From Glandiceps talaboti (Eukaryota; Hemichordata; Enteropneusta; Spengelidae): a stretch of 44,000 nucleotides of DNA. Location: assembly GCF_964340395.1 (NCBI RefSeq), contig NC_135550.1, positions 27,215,176-27,259,175 of the forward strand. Direction: 5' to 3'. Under the pieces are notes generated by a model. The model searched no databases. It saw nothing but the letters and a program-made list of their open reading frames with translations, and had not been told where the DNA came from. The position numbers were made by a program, and so were the translations under genes. Shown piece by piece: positions 22,899 through 33,740 of the stretch; position 1 is the stretch's first letter; each line of letters begins with the position of its first letter.

Positions 22899-25800
22899 TA
22901 CGTACGTATGCATGTAGTGTTTATGTGCTTGTCTGTGAATAAACAATACAAAAAGAGAAAATATGAAACTAAATGCCCTGTTACATATTAGGCTACAGAA
23001 AGTCTATGTCATGAACACCGTTTGGGTTCTATTTTAGGAAAGACAATAAAAAATAAAGTACTTCAATGTATATCATCTATATATTTTCAAAAGTACGTAT
23101 GATGAGATAGCCAGAACAAGTTATTCATATATGTTAACTTATTTTGTTCTAGTGAAACGATGAAGTCGAACTAACGCAATCTTCGTTTCTCCTTGTTAAC
23201 AGTGGTAGAGATCCAAAATGCACTAAATCCAGGCTTTGACTACGAGACGCAGTTCGATGAAATATATGAACTCTACATCACAGCCACAGACAATACCGGG
23301 TTGACTATCACATCTAATTTAAACGTGTCTATATCCGATGAGAATGAACCAATTAACATCACCAATCTTCCTGACACCGTTATGATACCGGAATCGACTC
23401 TTGGTGATATTTATCAAGTTGAATGGTTTGATGAGGATATACGCAACCCTGGTAACCCTTCATTCATGATTTCAACGGCGCCCTCTGGTGGACCATTTTC
23501 TATAGATGCATCGGGTAAGATAAATTGACCGAACGAACGAAGGAACGACAGGATGAATGGACGGATGGGTGGACGGATTGATAGATGGATTGATATAGAT
23601 GAATTAAAGAAAACACATAGGTGGAGGCATAGCTAAACATAAGGCCTGCATGTTTCAATAGTTAGGCATTTAAATTGTGTATACTGATTAATTGCTAATT
23701 TGATGTCTTTCTAAGATGTGAAAGTATTGCCAAGATAATCTAAAAATTGCCTTAAAAGATTCCTAAAGTCAAGAAACTCTCCAAGCCTTCCTCTACAATG
23801 ATACAACCATCAGATGTGATGACCTTTACTATAATGATGCAATTTAACCTTTTAAGAACACATTTCAACCCTGTGTATAAGAAATAGTTTCTGATAGTTG
23901 TTGGTGCTTTCTTGTAATGCTTAGAAATAATTGCCTGAAAGGGTTTGAATAGCCTAACTAAATATTATTGGCTTTAAGAGTAAAACGCCCCCCCCCCCCA
24001 GAGTTTCCCATAGGACTCCCCACCCATGAGAAGTGGACATATCCTCATTTCAAGCTTTCCCCCTGCCTTTTACTGTCAAAATGCCATTTTCAATATATTT
24101 ACCCTGTGTAGTCGCTAATTACATGATGGTACTATCTTATAAAAGTATTTGTAAGACATATTCCAACAGTCCACTCTGAGTCACGATCAAATACCTGTCA
24201 AGTGAATATGATATGGGGGAGGAGGTGGTGAGGTCAGAATTAAGTGATGGGGGTGGGGGTGTAATCTGTTTTTGGTTTTACAGAGAGTTGGGGGTTCAGT
24301 GACTTTTCGTCGGCCGATGGAAAAATACACGGGACCCCCTCCCAGGCCGGAGAAACTGACGGGTCCCTAAAATCATCCTCACAGACATTTACCTGTGAAT
24401 GACACTGTACTCCCTTTCTCACATGAACAATCATTATAACTCAGAATAAAACACCCTCAAGTCTGGCTTTTTGACAGTGCTGCTAATAATGGAATAGAAA
24501 AGTTTGATGCCTTGTTTGTTCAATCTTATGTTTATCTGTTCAGCTGAATTACACTTCATGATGAGCAACACACCTAATACCCCCGGCATCAGTTATATGA
24601 TTGTTAAGAATTAGTGATCAAGTTTGATATTCAGTTGTACAGTTTGATTTGATGTTAACATTTTGTTTTGAATCAGCATCAACAAACAAATTATTGCAAA
24701 CCTTTGTCAAGAATCTGTTAAAGTATCGAAATGACCTTTTGTTCAAAAAACAACCTTGGAAATTATACATGAAATTCAATTCGATACTATGGTTTACCAA
24801 CACTGGTGAACTGACTAAACTGACTTACTCAGAGAAACAACTATAGGTCGATATTTGTGTTCAGGAAGCATTGGCAGGGCCTGGCGTAGAAATAGCTTTG
24901 GAACAAACTTACTGTACTTGTCTATTGCCATATAGATAAATTGTGTTGGAAGGACTATATCACATAATGTGTTGTAAATTATATTTCAGGGATGGTAAAG
25001 GTCACAGCGCCAGGTCTGGATTACTTAACAACAAATTTCTGGACAGTAAATGTGTACATCGAAGACCCAGGTGGTTTAACTGACAGTGCAGAACTGTACG
25101 TTCAAATCACTGATGTCAACGTGGGACCAGTGATTGTTAACATGCCAGCCGGTGTCTCACTAGATGTGGGAGAAGTAAGCTCTGCAGGCAATGATATTTT
25201 CACTGTTGTGGCTGTGGATAATGATGCTGATGATTATTTCTGTGTTATGCTTGTAGACCCCAACGATGGAAACTTTGAGATTAATTCCATTAGTAAGTAT
25301 ACTGCTATAAATATTTGGTGTCGTTGTCCGATTTATAAGCATTCAGTGGCACACAAGTTATCTTGTAGTTCTTAATCACCAAATGATTTCTTTACACAGA
25401 GTACTATACACTAGTGTCTGTAAAATAATACTCCAAAGAAAGTTCACTACATGAAGGATTTGTATCAATGTTTTGGCAAAGGGATACTATGGACAACGAA
25501 ATTACAATGGTATAGGAGTTTGATATTACGACATCACCGAAGGATTGCAAGGGGGCCGGGTAGTCGACAAAGCAAGCCGACAAAACGATAGCAAAAGTTC
25601 ATTTTGTTCATGGATTTGAACTTGAAAGTCAATATGGATCAAATTTATGTTCCTCAGACAAATACAAATTAATGTACATTATTTCTTGAAGAGTTTTATC
25701 GCTATTTTTTGGGCATCTTTTGCTAACACCCTTTTAAAAACCCAATGCAATTATAGCTTCATTACAAGTTTTTAGTCAAACAATTGAATGTGTGCGTGCC

Positions 25801-28085
25801 CGAGTTCTACTCTAGCATTTCATACCACTTTGCAATCCACACAGCATTTGCTCTCATTCCGAAAACAAACGTGAAATTGATGAATGTTAGACAAATATAT
25901 AGTTTGCTGATGGAGTGACGTTGTTTCTTGAGATCTCACAGACCTTGGTCTTTAAGTAACCGGGCTGTCCTTTCGTAGACCCTCGTTGGAAACAACAGGG
26001 ATTCGTCTACGTATAAGTTCAGGGCCAAAAGCTTACATTTAAAATTTGTATTCGTTTCAGCTAATGTCATTAGTGTCATCGACAGTCCCACTTTAGACTT
26101 TGAGACTCTCCGTAACTACACGCTGACTGTCACGTGTCATGATACCATAAACGCTGGTGCACCTCGGGAACTTTTCATCCAACTAACTGATGAAAACGAA
26201 CCACCTGAAATATTGGACTTGCCAGCCACAGTGACGGTACCCGAGGATGCCATAAATATGGCTGCAATTTATACTGCTGCTGGATTTGACCAGGATGGAA
26301 ATGATCTGAGATATTACCTTTCAGTAATTCCAGCAAGTGGTCTAGGGAAATTCTTTGTTATAAACACGAGTGAGTTCAAAATTTACAGTTTACAGTTTTC
26401 AGAGTTACAGTTTTGTGAGTTTACAGTTTTCTTTATTTCCCACAAGACACGGACATCTAAAGTTGCAAATAAGCTCACGTATCGAAAGACAACCTCAGTT
26501 CATCAATGTAACGTCTTTAAGACATCAAGGCGTCATTCTGTGGTACATGTGTTATTCCACGTGGAGATTGTATCACTCTTAGTACGTGTAAAGCATGCGG
26601 TTCCTCGTGGACCTGTTCTCATGTTTAGACACAAAAACAACAACACTAAAGAAAGGGAACCTATTCCTTGTACGAGCAAGACCTGTCCATTGTCCGGGTC
26701 TGACAAATATTCCCAAACTATCAGTAGTTAGATGTCTTGCTTCTATTAAAGTTATAAATATTCTTTTTAACAGCTGCAAATGATGCCAAGATCAAGGTAT
26801 CCGACAATCCTGGCTTTGACTACGAAAGCATTGATCAGTACACCATTATATTAGAAGCGACGGACGGCGAGTTTACGGCAACTGGAACACTGAATGTTGA
26901 TATTGTCGACGCTGATGAACCTCCACGATTTGTGGATGATATCCAAAATGTGTTTATTAGAGAGGATCAGGTAAGTTGAAAACACTAAGACGAGATGGTA
27001 CTATTATTTGGAGCCTTGCCAATATATATATATTAGAATATTATACGATATTACGAAAAGTGTTATTTTATTTTAAATGAAAGTTTACATACTGTGTTAC
27101 AGTAGACTGTTGGTGTTTAGTTTACCCTGGGTGACTTGTTCTGGATCAATAACTCAACAACTTGAGATTGCAATTCACATTACTTTAATACTAATATTCT
27201 CTCCATACACATATCTGTGCCTAAGAGTAAACTGAAAGCCAGGACATATTTTATTGTTTCTCAGATGATTGGAACAGTACTATCCGTGGACTGGGCAGTG
27301 GTGGATGTTGATACCCCACAGACATCATTGGTGTACAGCATGGTTGATGGTTCGTTCTCGTCATATTTCACTTTCACTAATGGCGGTCCTCAACTTAGCA
27401 TTGCAAGACTTATGGATTACGAGGCGGGCTTCCCGGAACCGTTCACAGTTACATTTTCTGTAGAAGACCCCGAGGGTGGTAAAGGTTACATGACCTTGAA
27501 GGTTCATCTTCAGAATGTCAACGACAACTCTCCTGTGTTTTCCCAAACTCTCTACACAGGGTCAATGTACGAGAAGGAACCTTACGGTTCTTCCATTCTA
27601 CAAGTATCGGCCATAGATGACGAAGCAACTGCAGTGACGTATTCCATCAATCCTGTAAATCCTTATTTCGATATTGATCCTGTAACTGGTGACGTCACTG
27701 TCAAACAACTGGTAGATTATATGACAGTGGGTGAATTCGTTACTTTCACTGTTGTTGCCATTGACAACGGATCGCCAAGTCGACAGGTCACATCAACAGT
27801 GACAATCAACATCTTAGATATCAACGATAATGCTCCAATTTTTAGTAAATCTTTCTGGAACTGGGAAATACGTTATGATGCTGATGTCGCTTCCTATGTT
27901 AATTCTGTTACAGCCACTGACCCGGATGTTGGTAAGGGCTCTAAAACATATTATTGTAGTTGTTGTTTCAGCGTCTGGCTCATCAAGGGTTTCCACTGAA
28001 TTGAGGAAAAGAATGAGTGATGGGAATTTATACATGTATGTAGTAATGGGGGGATTCAGACAGACACAGACAGACAGACAGACAT

Positions 28086-28128
<43 letters not shown>

Positions 28129-30734
28129 TATTGATACAGTAAGTATACAAATTATAAAAAAAATACCTGTATACTTGTCCAAACACTTCAGAAGTGTATA
28201 TATGTTTCAGTAGAAACAATAATATTTATGTCTAAACACAGACAAAGAAAAGACTATTTCCTTGTCTGTGCTATAAACTTTGATATCGTGCGTTTCCCCG
28301 GAAACATCTTTCAGCCTTACATTTCTGTCGTCTACCTACCTACAGGTCAAAATGGAGTACTTTCCTATTTGCTTTACATCCCACATGCTAAATTTTCCAT
28401 GGAAACTGACGGACAAGTATTTATACAAGAGAGACTGAAGCCCGAACTAAAGTATTTAGTGACATGCTATGCCCGGGACAGTGGAACACCACCAGCAGCA
28501 TCGGGGTGAGTGTAAGAGAGCAAACTCAGGGGTTACATAAGGAGGGGGGGTTGGGTTCATGAGAAGAAATTAATGTTCACGCACCTGTTCATGTATTTTG
28601 ACCTTGTCAATGTTTATGATGAAGTACCTGCCATGACCTCAAGATATGTACTAGTCTCAGAGCAGTAGTATATTTTACATTACATAATACAGCTTAGATA
28701 TAACTTTACGCTGACAATCGTGATTCCCACCTTCGCTGATTCGAATACATGTAATACTTAGCTATGAAACAGTATATATTTATATATTATAGCAAAACTC
28801 AAATATTATTTGCATGAAGTTGTTTCCTTGTTCTCTTTCAATTCGCGAAACATTTTGTACCACATGGCTGATCACAAGTCCCTTTTAAACATTCAAAAAA
28901 GGACGGGTTTCTCGAGTCGATGTAGGCACCAGTGTCATTTAATATCATTGACAATTCATCTTTTTTCACAGTGCATCAACGATTCGTATTGACACCTTTA
29001 TACCCCAGTTCGTACTTGTGGATGTTTATCTTGGTATCTCGGTGGTTGAGTTTACATCAGACAGACAGCAGCAGTTCCTGAACGAGTTAAACAATATCTA
29101 CAGTCCTTGGTATTTTCGTATCTCAACCGTCAGATCGAGAAACGATCTACAGGTTGCTACGAAAAGGCGTTTGCTCGAAGAGTAAGTGGCACATTTATTA
29201 CGGATTGTATTTACAGTTTAATGGACGAATGTATATATAATACATTCATTCACAAAAGGCGAATGGACCTAGCTAGATGTTGCCGTGTGTCAGCGTAAAG
29301 ACGTAAAACGTAAAGTTTTCATAATGTTTAAAATCACGAAAAATAAATCTGATAAAACTTGGCGACAGAAGCTGATAATTCACGAACTCGGCTGAATATG
29401 GAAATCGATATTGATTCTGATAATTAAAAAAATGGTCATCGTATCAACAGTGTGTCACTTAAGGATACGAACTTGCTAATTACTGATCTAATTTCAGGTC
29501 TGCAGTTGCCGAAATATACGCTTTAACCAACGATAATACAGAACACCAAGCAAATATCGATACAACAAAAGATTTCGTATATTACAAAGATTTACTGTCG
29601 GCAATGAGGATTCATTCTGACGGCACTCCTTCAGATATCATCTCTGGTGCAGAATTTGACAACTATCCAATCGTCAAAGTCGAACCAACTTACGAGGTTA
29701 CATCGGACGATTTCAACTGGTGGTTGGATACAGTTGAAGGCAACGTCACTATTGGTGTATTGGCGTCCATCATTCCCTTAGCTCTGCTGATCGCTTTGAT
29801 TGCCTTCTGCTGTTGGAAATATCGGTGCTGCGAAGGGTGCGCCAGGTGTTGTGGTTCTTTATGTAAACGTTCTAAGAAAGAACGAGCGGAGTAAGTGAAC
29901 CTCATTTGCTAAGTGACTCTTGCTGTCATATTTCCTTGCTCTATACTATGTCATGTTGACTTTGTTAATTTCTTAACCCGCGATAAGCACAAAGTGACAC
30001 ATATATATATTTGATGCACATGGCTGATCACCGTTTTCGATAAGAATGACCAAGCCGGGCGAACAATTCCGCATCCAAATAGTCCTTCATATAGAAAAAA
30101 ACAAAGTTTCTTTCTCTTCCTTGAACTTTATCCCAAATAAATGTTACTCATTACAATCAACACATATATTTGGAACGGTTTTCATTTTTGCATTTCTCTG
30201 ACTTTACAACATTGACATATTAAACGTTTGTAGTTTTGTTACTCTGTATAGCTACTGATTGATCAACATTATCTTTAGTTTATATCTTAAGTGTTTCTAT
30301 CGATAACAGATAACAGTTAACAGTTAACTTCTTTCTCGATTTCAACCAGAACATGGGAGCGTAAAGGTGCGAAGCGACCTGGCAAAGTACCTAGGGATGT
30401 GGAACCAGCCAATAACGGAACATTTGATCACAGATATGCAAATCGTCCGCATGGCAAGATGTTTGACGGTCCAGGAGTGGTACCAATACCAACGAAAACG
30501 AATCCTTTCGGTCACAACTTACGAAAGAAGGGCTATCAACCAGTAATTGTCGCCCCATCACAACCCAGACCCAGGCCTACAACGGACAGTAACAGTCGAC
30601 CGTCGTCGCGATCTTCAAATTCATCATCGGAAACCAAGCTGTCTGATGGGAATAAGAGTGCCCGTACTTATGGTCATGCGTATAGCTCGTATAAAACACC
30701 ACTGAAAAAAGACTTCGATACCCACATGTTGTAA
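19969..30734 (+). CDS. Gene C: cadherin-related transmembrane protein, 8 EC repeats, complete
   Basis: Exons: 19969-20032, 20803-20976, 21503-21865, 23203-23514, 24990-25292, 26061-26369, 26774-26970, 27265-27931, 28346-28505, 28972-29181, 29498-29890, 30350-30734. Total 3537 nt, 1178 aa plus stop, all junctions GT-AG and in frame. Approximate domains: signal peptide 1-21, EC1 22-136, EC2 137-250, EC3 251-351, EC4 352-453, EC5 454-559, EC6 560-664, EC7 665-765, EC8 766-862, membrane-adjacent domain 865-990, membrane span 1003-1025, tail 1026-1178. Linkers of EC1, EC6 and EC7 match the calcium-binding DxND pattern; EC2-EC5 are degenerate. It is likely a cell-surface adhesion or recognition receptor. 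No EGF, laminin-G or catenin-binding region is seen, which argues against classical or FAT-like cadherins. The membrane-proximal arrangement recalls CDH23/PCDH15/CDHR2-type proteins (inference). Confidence 0.92.
20803..20976 (+). CDS. Gene C exon 2: first half of EC1
   Basis: 174 nt, phase 1 in and out, exactly the length of gene D exon 2. It includes NGQGGNARYSYAL and TPDSAPFTL. It has no counterpart in gene B. Confidence 0.85.
21503..21865 (+). CDS. Gene C exon 3: EC1/EC2
   Basis: 363 nt after ttcctacag. It contains YVLIITVVDLDD, the linker VDINDAPDPPIF and the EC2 start with DITFSISGSDPPGAP. It ends at ATAG before gtatgt, which runs directly into a TATG microsatellite. Confidence 0.9.
21866..22095. 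repeat. TATG/TG/CGCA/TGCA microsatellite at the gene C exon 3 donor
   Basis: The array begins within the splice donor, passes through GT, GC and TGCA phases and returns to TATG. The Met-Tyr-Val-Cys and His-Thr frames are artefacts. Confidence 0.94.
22096..22560 (+). mobile_element. Non-LTR retrotransposon (LINE) ORF1 fragment with 2A-like motif
   Basis: An ORF from 22125 starts MPYIPRLLLQAS and then has DVELNPGP (22161-22184). This fits the D-V/I-E-x-N-P-G-P consensus of 2A ribosome-skipping peptides, which are known near the start of some animal LINE ORFs. About 60 residues of heptad-like, charged coiled coil follow, then RNNLIIRGLKEDRNETWDD, typical of the start of the L1-type ORF1 RNA-binding domain. 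The frame is cut off at 22559 by a TATG microsatellite, so the RRM remainder, ORF2 and the 3' end are missing. The fragment is flanked on both sides by TATG repeats within a gene C intron. It is non-functional here. Confidence 0.75.
22561..22915. repeat. TATG/TGCA/GT microsatellite downstream of the LINE fragment
   Basis: Compound array of TATG, TGCA and a long GT run with CGTA units at the end. All frames within it are repeat artefacts. Confidence 0.94.
23203..23514 (+). CDS. Gene C exon 4: EC2/EC3
   Basis: 312 nt, phase 1 in and out. It contains NPGFDYETQ, YITATDNTG, the linker SDENEPINITNLP and APSGGPFSID. Confidence 0.92.
23515..24989. other. Gene C intron 4, long, repeat-like
   Basis: A C-run near 23988, a G-rich patch near 24210-24260 and a paired CCGGCC/GGCCGG-like area near 24310-24350 suggest an old inserted repeat. 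A frame at 24649-24846 is open but unrecognisable. Confidence 0.4.
24990..25292 (+). CDS. Gene C exon 5: EC3/EC4
   Basis: 303 nt after atatttcag. It contains NFWTVNVYIEDPGG, the linker TDVNVGPVIVNMP and DNDADDYFCVML. The next intron (25293-26060) shows no feature. Confidence 0.92.
26061..26369 (+). CDS. Gene C exon 6: EC4/EC5
   Basis: 309 nt after tcgtttcag. It contains YTLTVTCHDTINAG, the linker TDENEPPEILDLP and VTVPEDAIN. Donor gtgagt. The intron that follows stays open in this frame for about 120 codons. Confidence 0.92.
26774..26970 (+). CDS. Gene C exon 7: end of EC5
   Basis: 197 nt with NPGFDYES, YTIILEATDGEFTATG and DADEPPRF. It ends in phase 0 (CAG before gtaagt). Confidence 0.92.
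27265..27931 (+). CDS. Gene C exon 8: EC6, EC7 and start of EC8
   Basis: 667 nt, two codons shorter than its B homologue. It contains linkers NVNDNSPVF and DINDNAPIF, DPVTGDVTV and IDNGSPS. It ends GATGTTG before gtaagg. The following intron holds a CAGA microsatellite at 28058-28128. Confidence 0.93.
28058..28128. repeat. CAGA microsatellite in gene C intron 8
   Basis: GACA/CAGA run with one CATA interruption. Confidence 0.92.
28346..28505 (+). CDS. Gene C exon 9: second half of EC8
   Basis: 160 nt, phase 1 in and phase 2 out. It encodes GQNGVLSYLLYIPH, ETDGQVFIQER and CYARDSGTPPA. Confidence 0.9.
28972..29181 (+). CDS. Gene C exon 10: first half of membrane-adjacent domain
   Basis: 210 nt with RIDTFIPQFVLVDVYLG, RQQQFLNELNNIY, YFRISTVRS and KRRLLEE. 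It is clearly more diverged than the A/B pair of this exon. Confidence 0.92.
29498..29890 (+). CDS. Gene C exon 11: rest of membrane-adjacent domain, membrane span, Cys-rich region
   Basis: 393 nt with AVAEIYALTNDN, LLSAMRIHSDGTPSD, YPIVKVEPTYE, a membrane span (VLASIIPLALLIALIAF) and CCWKYRCCEGCARCCGS followed by a basic stop-transfer KRSKKER. Confidence 0.93.
30350..30734 (+). CDS. Gene C exon 12: cytoplasmic tail
   Basis: It enters in phase 2 after ttcaaccag. It contains FDHRYANRPHGKMFDGP, VVPIPTKTNPFG, VIVAPSQPRPRPT, a Ser-rich stretch and the C-terminal YSSYKTPLKKDFDTHML with TAA at 30732-30734. Confidence 0.92.
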
Positions 30735-31763
30735 TTCGAAACTCGCATGTGGTACACCTCTTCACGTTATAGTCATTAGTATTCCAGGACGGCGAGGAAT
30801 AATCTCTCTGGGAACTATATAATAGACAATGGCTGTTTTAATCAATTAGTTTTGTAATTTAAAAGTAACCGTGTCGTACACTAGAGAACGTTTCACTTGA
30901 AAAATTGTTCTACAGAAGTGTCTAGATTCATAACATATTGAGAATTGGAAAGTTTATATCTTAATCATAATAATGTTGAAATGTAATGATTTAAATGCTA
31001 AAAACAGTTCAGTTGCATGTCACAACATTGAAAAAGTCAAATATGATAAAGATATAAAGTTTGAATTCCTCCTAGTTGCAAATATAATTTTGATGTTCAA
31101 TTACTTTGATTCAGTGTGTATATGCTTACATACAGAAATAAAATATTACTTGAGTGCGAACAAAGAAATGTTGTATGGCAGGTGTAAATGACAAGGTTTC
31201 GTGATACTAAAATGACACTCGACATTTTTATGACAAGATTTGTACATTTGTAAGAAACGTAAGTATAATGCCAAGATTCCATGTGAAGCAGAACGTGAAA
31301 CAAAGTTTTATCACGGAGATTCGTTCTGTAAAATAGATCTTGAATCACAATTTCATACATTGCTATCACTCTATTAAAATCTCTTACACAGTCAATAGTC
31401 TACAGAAGTACTTGAAAAACACAATCCACGTACGTAGCGGCATGATTGTGATGCATTCTTTCGTACATCTGTCAACAATTTCTCTGATTAAACTCTTACG
31501 GTTTCCCCTAACAACGATATAAGCGACCAGCAAAAATTTGGATCTCCAATGTTTTGGTGCTTGACTAGCGTTTGTCGCTAAAATCCTTCATAGCTCGAAA
31601 ACTACTTTAAGAACACACGATGCGACCTTCTTTGTTCAGTAATATAGTTTGCAGTCACATTGACATCACATAAATTTCTAAACGTGGACGTCACTGCTTT
31701 ATCAAACTAATCGTTACCTGTGTACATCTACAACTCAACAAAGGGATTTGCTAACTTTGTAGG
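30735..31763. other. Gene C 3' flank and C-D intergenic sequence
   Basis: AT-rich with no supported gene. AATAAA at 31137-31142 is the best candidate polyadenylation signal. From about 31500 the sequence begins to resemble the region upstream of gene C. Confidence 0.5.
31137..31142 (+). terminator. Candidate polyadenylation signal of gene C
   Basis: AATAAA about 400 bases after the stop. Confidence 0.35.
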
Positions 31764-32314
31764 TGTGTCACCTTTTCATAAAATATAATTTCTGGCAACA
31801 GATCTGTTGTAGCAACAATGTTGTTTTAACAAAGCAATATTCTATTAACTCGGCGTTTTTGACTGACTCTGTACTTTGGATTCATATGGTTCTAACGTTG
31901 ATAGCTGTTATGTAAACATTGTGATTGAGAGGAATGCATTGAGTGATAGACAAGTATTGCTCTCACAATCTTGGTTTTACAACATAACCACTCAAACCAA
32001 CGTTGTTTAGTTCAAGAGGCTTAGTTAGGCGACAGAGAACACGTTTGTGAAATTTCAGTACCATGTTAAACATTTACGATCGCCAAGGTGTTCACTTCAT
32101 TTTGAATTCTATTGAAATCGAATCACTTGATGCCTACTCGCAAAACGTTGTCCCGGAGAAAATAAAATAAAGGAGAGTAAAAAAGTGTACTCCTATTAAC
32201 ACACCGTCAGACGATTGCAAAACCGAGTCCGTTGAGTCATGGATTAAAACGTATCTGCTAATCCCAAATTGTTTGCGATTTAGAAGTCACTTGATCTATG
32301 GGCCAAGACAGAAG
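31764..32314 (+). promoter_or_regulatory. Probable promoter and 5' UTR of gene D
   Basis: Homologous to the gene C upstream region. It includes AACAGATCTGTTGTAGCAAC, the ACCAACGTTGT and AAGAGGCTTAG blocks also upstream of B, and a TATA-like AATAAAATAAAG (32161-32172). A short upstream frame (ATG 32298, TGA 32331-32333) overlaps the main ATG. Confidence 0.5.
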
Positions 32315-32378
32315 ATGTTTAAAAGAATCCTGATCTATTTCATCTTGTTCGGAACTCTGTTCAGTGGAGGACACTGTG
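32315..32378 (+). CDS. Gene D exon 1: signal peptide
   Basis: It encodes MFKRILIYFILFGTLFSGG then HC and ends in phase 1 before gtaagt. Intron 1 carries the SINE-like element at 33060-33261. Confidence 0.78.
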
Positions 32379-33225
32379 GTAAGTGATTCAACGAATGTTT
32401 ACATGTGTATTGCAATTACTGTCTTTCTAAAAACACAGCCTAAATTGTGTTCATTTCAATATATATTGGATCTATTTTGAAATTTATGTCAATTTTTCCT
32501 GTAGAGGATTGAGATGATTGATACGAATGCTACGAATGTACACGTAATTATTTGTTGAAACAACACAAACTCAATACCCATCAGAATCCACCTTTCTAAC
32601 GACAAACTTAGACCAGATTGCACACCATTAGCTTTTTAAAAATATGGACAAAACATACATGTTTTACTAGTATATCATATTGAAAAGAATATGGCAATCA
32701 TTCGATGTCATTTATATGGTATCTACTGTGAATAGCGAAAGTGTCGAGTTTTGACCAACTCCTGTTTAATAGTATAACATTGTATATATCAACAGTTATA
32801 ATACTATTGGTGCTGTCACAATTTTTTTCCTATGACCGTCAGAAAACGATGCACCGCACCGTATCTTATTGTTATCACTGTACTTCTCTACCACTGTTCT
32901 GTTATTCTTGTCCAGATCAACCTGCCCTGACTATTTTTCCGTCAAACCGACAAGTACTTATCTGATCATCTGAAACAAAGGTTCATGTGGAACATTACAT
33001 GACATAAAAAAATGAAGCCCTTGAAATAGATTTATTCATTATTTTTGTTTTTCCTTACGAATTTAGTGACAAGGGTTTGATTAAATTTACCACGCCGTAG
33101 CTAAGAAGAGTGTCGTTCAGTTTGACTCTACCGAACAACGCAGGTTTTCCCCGAGTACTCCGGTTTCCTCCTGCATTAACATTGAACCTTCCTCCTATTA
33201 TTGGGCAATGCCTGTTGGGTGGTTA

Positions 33226-33260
<35 letters not shown>

Positions 33261-33740
33261 AATGTGACACTGGTGGCAGCGATGGGATACCTAAATCGCA
33301 AAATGATGCAAAGTTAGATCATACGAGTCAAAGTACAATGTGATCCCTATCCAAATTCTCAAATATGGCCTTCCTCGAGAACCGATTTGTAAAATGTGTC
33401 CCCTCTCCCCCATCCCGGCCCTTCCCTTAAAATAAGGACTACCTTTACTTTTCTAGGACAGACGAATGACAGACTTCATAACTGGCGATGGGCCGAAGTA
33501 CCTTGACTGGTGTAGCGTCGGTTGAATTATTTTTCCCGTTTAAATATTTGTTTGTACCCTGTTTAGTTTTCAGATTTCGGGGCTACCCTAATACGGTGCC
33601 TGTAAACGAACTAATCGCTGACCAAAGCCTTATCTGCACATTCGAAGCTACGGGACAAGGGCAGACAGGGCTGTATTACTACGCTCTAGAAAGTATATCA
33701 CCAGATCCAGGCCTGTCTCCACCGTTTGAGTTGATCCAAG
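32315..33740 (+). CDS. Gene D: cadherin-related protein, only the first two exons visible
   Basis: Exon 1 is 32315-32378 (64 nt, as in C) and exon 2 is 33567-33740 (174 nt, as in C). Together they encode a signal peptide and the first half of EC1. Both donors are gtaagt and the frame is intact, so the visible part is not a pseudogene. No EC2-EC8, membrane or tail exon is seen in the next 10 kb, whereas in C the next exon follows after 526 bases. The gene is either interrupted by a very long intron or truncated. Confidence 0.65.
33060..33261 (+). repeat. SINE-like element with TAAA tail in gene D intron 1
   Basis: It contains GCAGGTTTTCCCCGAGTACT and CCGGTTTCCTCCTGCA, a core I associate with dispersed short repeats of marine invertebrates, and ends in an AAAT run (33224-33261) like a SINE tail. 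No A/B-box head or target duplication was identified. Confidence 0.5.
33567..33740 (+). CDS. Gene D exon 2: first half of EC1
   Basis: The acceptor ccctgtttag at 33566 gives phase 1 and 174 nt. The alternative acceptor 7 bases on (33573) shifts frame and meets a stop. Shared with C: GQG, YYYALESISPDP against YSYALQSVTPDS, and PFELIQ against PFTLIPQ. Confidence 0.72.

Noticed and set aside
22558-22951. Long frames through the TATG/GT array
   Set aside because: Pure microsatellite translation, even where fused to the LINE ORF1 fragment.
33574-33740. Gene D exon 2 starting after the CAG at 33573
   Set aside because: It would break frame with exon 1 and stop early; the acceptor at 33566 gives the same 174-nt length as gene C exon 2.
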